DNA of 64,000 nucleotides, from positions 2,111,001 to 2,175,000 of the forward strand of contig CAUJGJ010000444.1 in assembly GCA_963170055.1 (NCBI GenBank), in the 5' to 3' direction. Under the pieces are notes generated by a model. That model did no database searches. It saw only the letters and a list, made by a program, of their open reading frames with translations, and was not told where the DNA came from. Made by a program: the position numbers and the translations under genes. This DNA comes from Halisarca cf. caerulea. Taxonomy: Eukaryota; Porifera; Demospongiae; Chondrillida; Halisarcidae. Below are positions 62,001-64,000 of this stretch, one piece after another (positions within the stretch are counted from its first letter, which is position 1; each line of letters starts with the position of its first letter).

Positions 62001-64000
62001 AGTGGGTCAACTGCTATCAATTTTGCTGGTGGAAAAGAGTCTTGGAATGGAGGTGATATTGTGTTTGTGCTTAAGGATGATGGGTTAGGAGACCTAACCA
62101 TGACAACAACCAACACAGATGGGCAAGAGGTCGACACATATGTAGAAAACATCGCATTTGGTCCAAATGCCAATGATATCATCATGGGCATAGGAGAATC
62201 GCACACAGTTAACTTCAGAACAGAAAGAGTAAAAGTTTTGTGGTTCATACCAGTGGATACAAAGCGTATAATTTCTGGTCTCAACGATGATAGTTCTACA
62301 CTACAAGGTTCCTACACTGGTAACAGCAGATCCAACAACTTCTTTTCTGTACAAGAACTTCCTTCAGACTCTGGCCTAAAGTACAACTTGGAGGATTACT
62401 TCTACCACCTCATAGGAGGGGATGGGGATGACATGTTCTACCTGGGACCCCAGCATGCTCTTGTAGAGGGAGGGCTGGGAGAAGATGTGTATTTTGTCAA
62501 TGTCACTACCACATGGGCCACTCTCAACAACCTCGCCCTTGACCAGAAGAATGACTATGTCATCATTCAGCACAACTACAATGAATTGAATCTAATAAGA
62601 TCTGGAGCTGATGTTATCATCACTACTGATGGAGCAGATTCATCAGTAGCTCCTAAGCAGGTTACTCTTCAAAACTGGTACAGCAGTTCAGCCTATCAAC
62701 ACTTAACCATAAGGACAGAGGATGGTGTGTTGTTCAGAATAACAATAGATGAGCTAGGGCAGGCCTATTCTCTGCCCTTCACCCTCACTGCTGCTGGAAG
62801 TCCTGTAGGTAGAAAACTCAATGCAAACTTGACCGGCTTGGAAACAGTTCGATTTCTAGTTGGCTCTGCTCATGATGATACACTGGTGGGCAACTCTGGC
62901 ACCAACACATTAATTGGAGGAGCGGGCAATGATGTGCTGACTGGAGGGCCTGGTAAAGACACCTACAACCTGGAGAAGGACAGCGGATGTGATACTATCA
63001 TCAATTATGCAGAAGACAAGCAACAGGACAGTTTGCTGATTCCTGCTCAGTTTGCTGACATCACTGCTAGAAGACTGGCTATGGACCTTGTGCTCTCCAC
63101 TCCAACACTTGATATTGTCCTTCTGTACTGGTTCGAGGGAGAAGAACATCAGCACTGTGTTTTCATAAGTGAAGACTACATTATATTTGAGGTCAAATCA
63201 ATAGACATAAGGACCATTCATTTCCTTTTTTTTGAGTCGATTCAGCCCTCCCGTGAGGAGCTTAGCACCATTCCAATTATTCTGGAGTTGGCTAAACCCT
63301 CCAGTGTGGACCTAACTAGCAGTTCTGTTCTACGAAGAGTGCCAACTGTAATTGGATCTAATGGAGATGATAACATCACAGCAAATAACAAGAACAACTA
63401 CCTCATGGGAGGCAGTGGTGATGATTTCATCAAAGGTGGGGAGGGTAGCGATGTGTATGTCATTCATCCCAACCAAGGACATGACCAGATCTATAATTTA
63501 GCTGCAGATCAGCAACAAGATCTTCTTTTGTTTGGCACCACCTACAATGATGCAGAGATACTGCCAAACTTTGATGGAGACCACCTGAGGTTGGTCTCTA
63601 GCAAGGACATGTCAGTGACCATCTTAAACTGGTTCACTTTGAATACATACCAGCATTTAACTGTCCGATCTGTGGATGGTGTTGAATTCACTCTACCCAC
63701 AAACAAGACTACATTGAAAACTCCCATTGTGATTGATAGGTCTAGCTCAAACCAGTCACAAGTGCTAGACTTAAACAGAGGTGAATTATCTACTGTTCAG
63801 AGAGTGATTGGTTCTCAGGCAGATGACTGCATTGCTGGTAATCATTTATCTAACTACATAGACCCTTCACTGGGAGACATTGCTGAACTCAGAGGCAACA
63901 ATGGCAGTGACACCTATGTTGTCAAGCCCGGGTATGGGCAGGTCACCGTGTATAACAAAGCTGAAGATGGTCTTACAGATTCTGTCCTTTTTCTTTTTCC
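59100..64000 (+). CDS. Copy C: RTX-repeat membrane protein gene, exon 1 only (runs off window)
   Basis: Open without a stop from ATG 59100 to the window end, about 1,633 codons. It starts with a signal peptide (MDTIRLVLWMLTVSLLVNDG) and follows A and B throughout: N-terminal region, hydrophobic segment near 61500-61760, then RTX clusters (LIGGAGNDVLTGGPGKDTY near 62910-62970 and YLMGGSGDDFIKGGEGSDVY near 63400-63460) and NWF/NWY units. The main RTX array, juxtamembrane module, TM and tail would lie beyond 64000 and are inferred. Differences: a 54-base in-frame insertion at 63207-63260, and a block at 60440-60700 well diverged from the stretch that A and B share. Near the window end C resembles A more than B. 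Confidence 0.82.
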   Translation, partial: MDTIRLVLWMLTVSLLVNDGDSVRTRSIVMVGQQAAQQASSILWRQEARIPDVLRWNSLTSALQKTTWDPNKKVFEPVEGKVPSFQGTNSEVQLVMDNRSPPSEVVGMVHNWPVDGDSLGRLSIRAPGVTQDYVKEVLTALRENGLQSEVSGQDVIKGTDSTGRAVYGRMEPGGPIQWGLPEGSRGVEYVAKSGPDGGVTTETNRISSGAAYVRPLGVKSYPLGDKASQSILGFEDLSTNIIRYYDNDGVFRALTEGTQSIFDPVVVPADWGSRGTRRIVRFKDGNTKTVEVREFSNPNDLLTEIKYWGSRGFKYPRPKGTIVTPNGEQTNKYVYLRYGDWVLTMKVESSTNDQWGINPFYINLEGVIHAEDPNMPGITKNEHVKVPDIISHAYKDIQPHTDDLFFRNVIDFYTGVQTPIPRDSLASAYNAEVGSAMFVAEPIRDWRTFPTNRMALDRFLHGDLDRNEFFETAPMARGGTGPARYSGLRDTSKDKRFTEGFEVTKYLFVRSMYDWYSGYNNDNSRGLLKKNEGTILTEADQLDIFTESMRHLLVTSPDERSSLYQPPLPPDGCLKRAAGKCSISDDLSEPPWDARQVESPEIDTTQTQFDTFTESEEHSLSLQTSMALLTDQITISKDIARTIREREETTGKSYQVDQDSIRVENGKLTFDLIDVEDPTETESVEDEFDDSKLATKQILDETETKVMGISNEHEGGVSHSVGRVLGIYGTIFGLQATLNSFEEGDNTDGAIDLAMTLHGIGELSGVNRLVYRAAGRVLGAVMRGSVKRIASVTESIVGEDAASAVLSGGDELLSAGTRVGELAEDIPFVGTAFGIYNIYEDLKQGTPIGYVDAGLDSLITVLGVLGPEAEPVTIALTVIRMTIGTFYYDIKHQIDSLPPGASTGEKILAVVKGIWYSLGDIADTVTGGIFTFSDKSQKLDEQFDNNQAFLQQLSDYNNYFSVVKESGSGSTAINFAGGKESWNGGDIVFVLKDDGLGDLTMTTTNTDGQEVDTYVENIAFGPNANDIIMGIGESHTVNFRTERVKVLWFIPVDTKRIISGLNDDSSTLQGSYTGNSRSNNFFSVQELPSDSGLKYNLEDYFYHLIGGDGDDMFYLGPQHALVEGGLGEDVYFVNVTTTWATLNNLALDQKNDYVIIQHNYNELNLIRSGADVIITTDGADSSVAPKQVTLQNWYSSSAYQHLTIRTEDGVLFRITIDELGQAYSLPFTLTAAGSPVGRKLNANLTGLETVRFLVGSAHDDTLVGNSGTNTLIGGAGNDVLTGGPGKDTYNLEKDSGCDTIINYAEDKQQDSLLIPAQFADITARRLAMDLVLSTPTLDIVLLYWFEGEEHQHCVFISEDYIIFEVKSIDIRTIHFLFFESIQPSREELSTIPIILELAKPSSVDLTSSSVLRRVPTVIGSNGDDNITANNKNNYLMGGSGDDFIKGGEGSDVYVIHPNQGHDQIYNLAADQQQDLLLFGTTYNDAEILPNFDGDHLRLVSSKDMSVTILNWFTLNTYQHLTVRSVDGVEFTLPTNKTTLKTPIVIDRSSSNQSQVLDLNRGELSTVQRVIGSQADDCIAGNHLSNYIDPSLGDIAELRGNNGSDTYVVKPGYGQVTVYNKAEDGLTDSVLFLF

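Noticed and set aside
63207..63260. The 54-base extra segment in copy C as an unspliced intron
   Set aside because: It begins with at and has no GT-AG borders at its ends, and it stays open in frame.

Overview
The window is animal genomic DNA, most likely from a marine sponge (demosponge). That assignment is an inference from the style of the DNA: short GT-AG introns, AT-rich spacers, very long GT and GATA microsatellites, many foldback and MITE-type insertions, and degenerate non-LTR retrotransposons with restriction-like endonuclease ends. No ribosomal or mitochondrial marker is present to prove it.

The dominant content is a family of three large paralogues: copy A on the minus strand (8020-16493), copy B on the plus strand (35237-45392) and copy C on the plus strand (59100 to the window end, cut off). 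Each begins with a signal peptide and one giant intronless exon of about 6 kb. That exon encodes an unrecognised N-terminal region, a hydrophobic central segment, and a C-terminal half of RTX (hemolysin-type, GGxGxDxxx) calcium-binding repeats. The repeats alternate with NWF...YQHL units like those that accompany RTX repeats in bacterial exoproteins. Five small exons follow in A and B and encode a juxtamembrane module, one transmembrane helix and a short cytoplasmic tail. The predicted product is therefore a type I cell-surface protein of about 2,150 residues with a bacterial-style RTX ectodomain. B is intact, C is open as far as it can be read, and A carries three small frameshifts and one stop in its big exon. 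The TM and tail exons of B are repeated immediately downstream as a decayed partial duplication (45757-48470). An upstream noncoding exon ending in a splice donor is shared by B and C. A and B share a nearly identical stretch of about 620 bp inside otherwise diverged sequence, which looks like gene conversion between inverted copies.

Region by region: 1-3554 is the 3' end of a coiled-coil gene. 3555-8019 is intergenic and holds a Penelope-like foldback element with 13-bp target duplications, a hAT-type MITE with 8-bp target duplications, and another inverted repeat. 8020-16493 is copy A, with a MADF-encoding MITE in its intron. 16.5-25 kb holds retrotransposon wreckage. 26264-27668 is an FBXO3-type F-box gene (F-box, SUKH, ApaG) on the minus strand. 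27.7-35 kb is intergenic, with nested MITEs and the 5' noncoding exon of B. 35-48.5 kb is copy B and its 3' duplication. 48.7-54.3 kb holds three more reverse-transcriptase remnants, one with catalytic motifs intact. 54.3-57 kb is a huge GT microsatellite with a repeated flanking unit. 57-64 kb is copy C.

Within the family, signal peptide, RTX ectodomain, six-cysteine juxtamembrane module, TM helix and tail suggest a calcium-stabilised surface receptor or adhesin. The ligand and signalling role cannot be read from the sequence.
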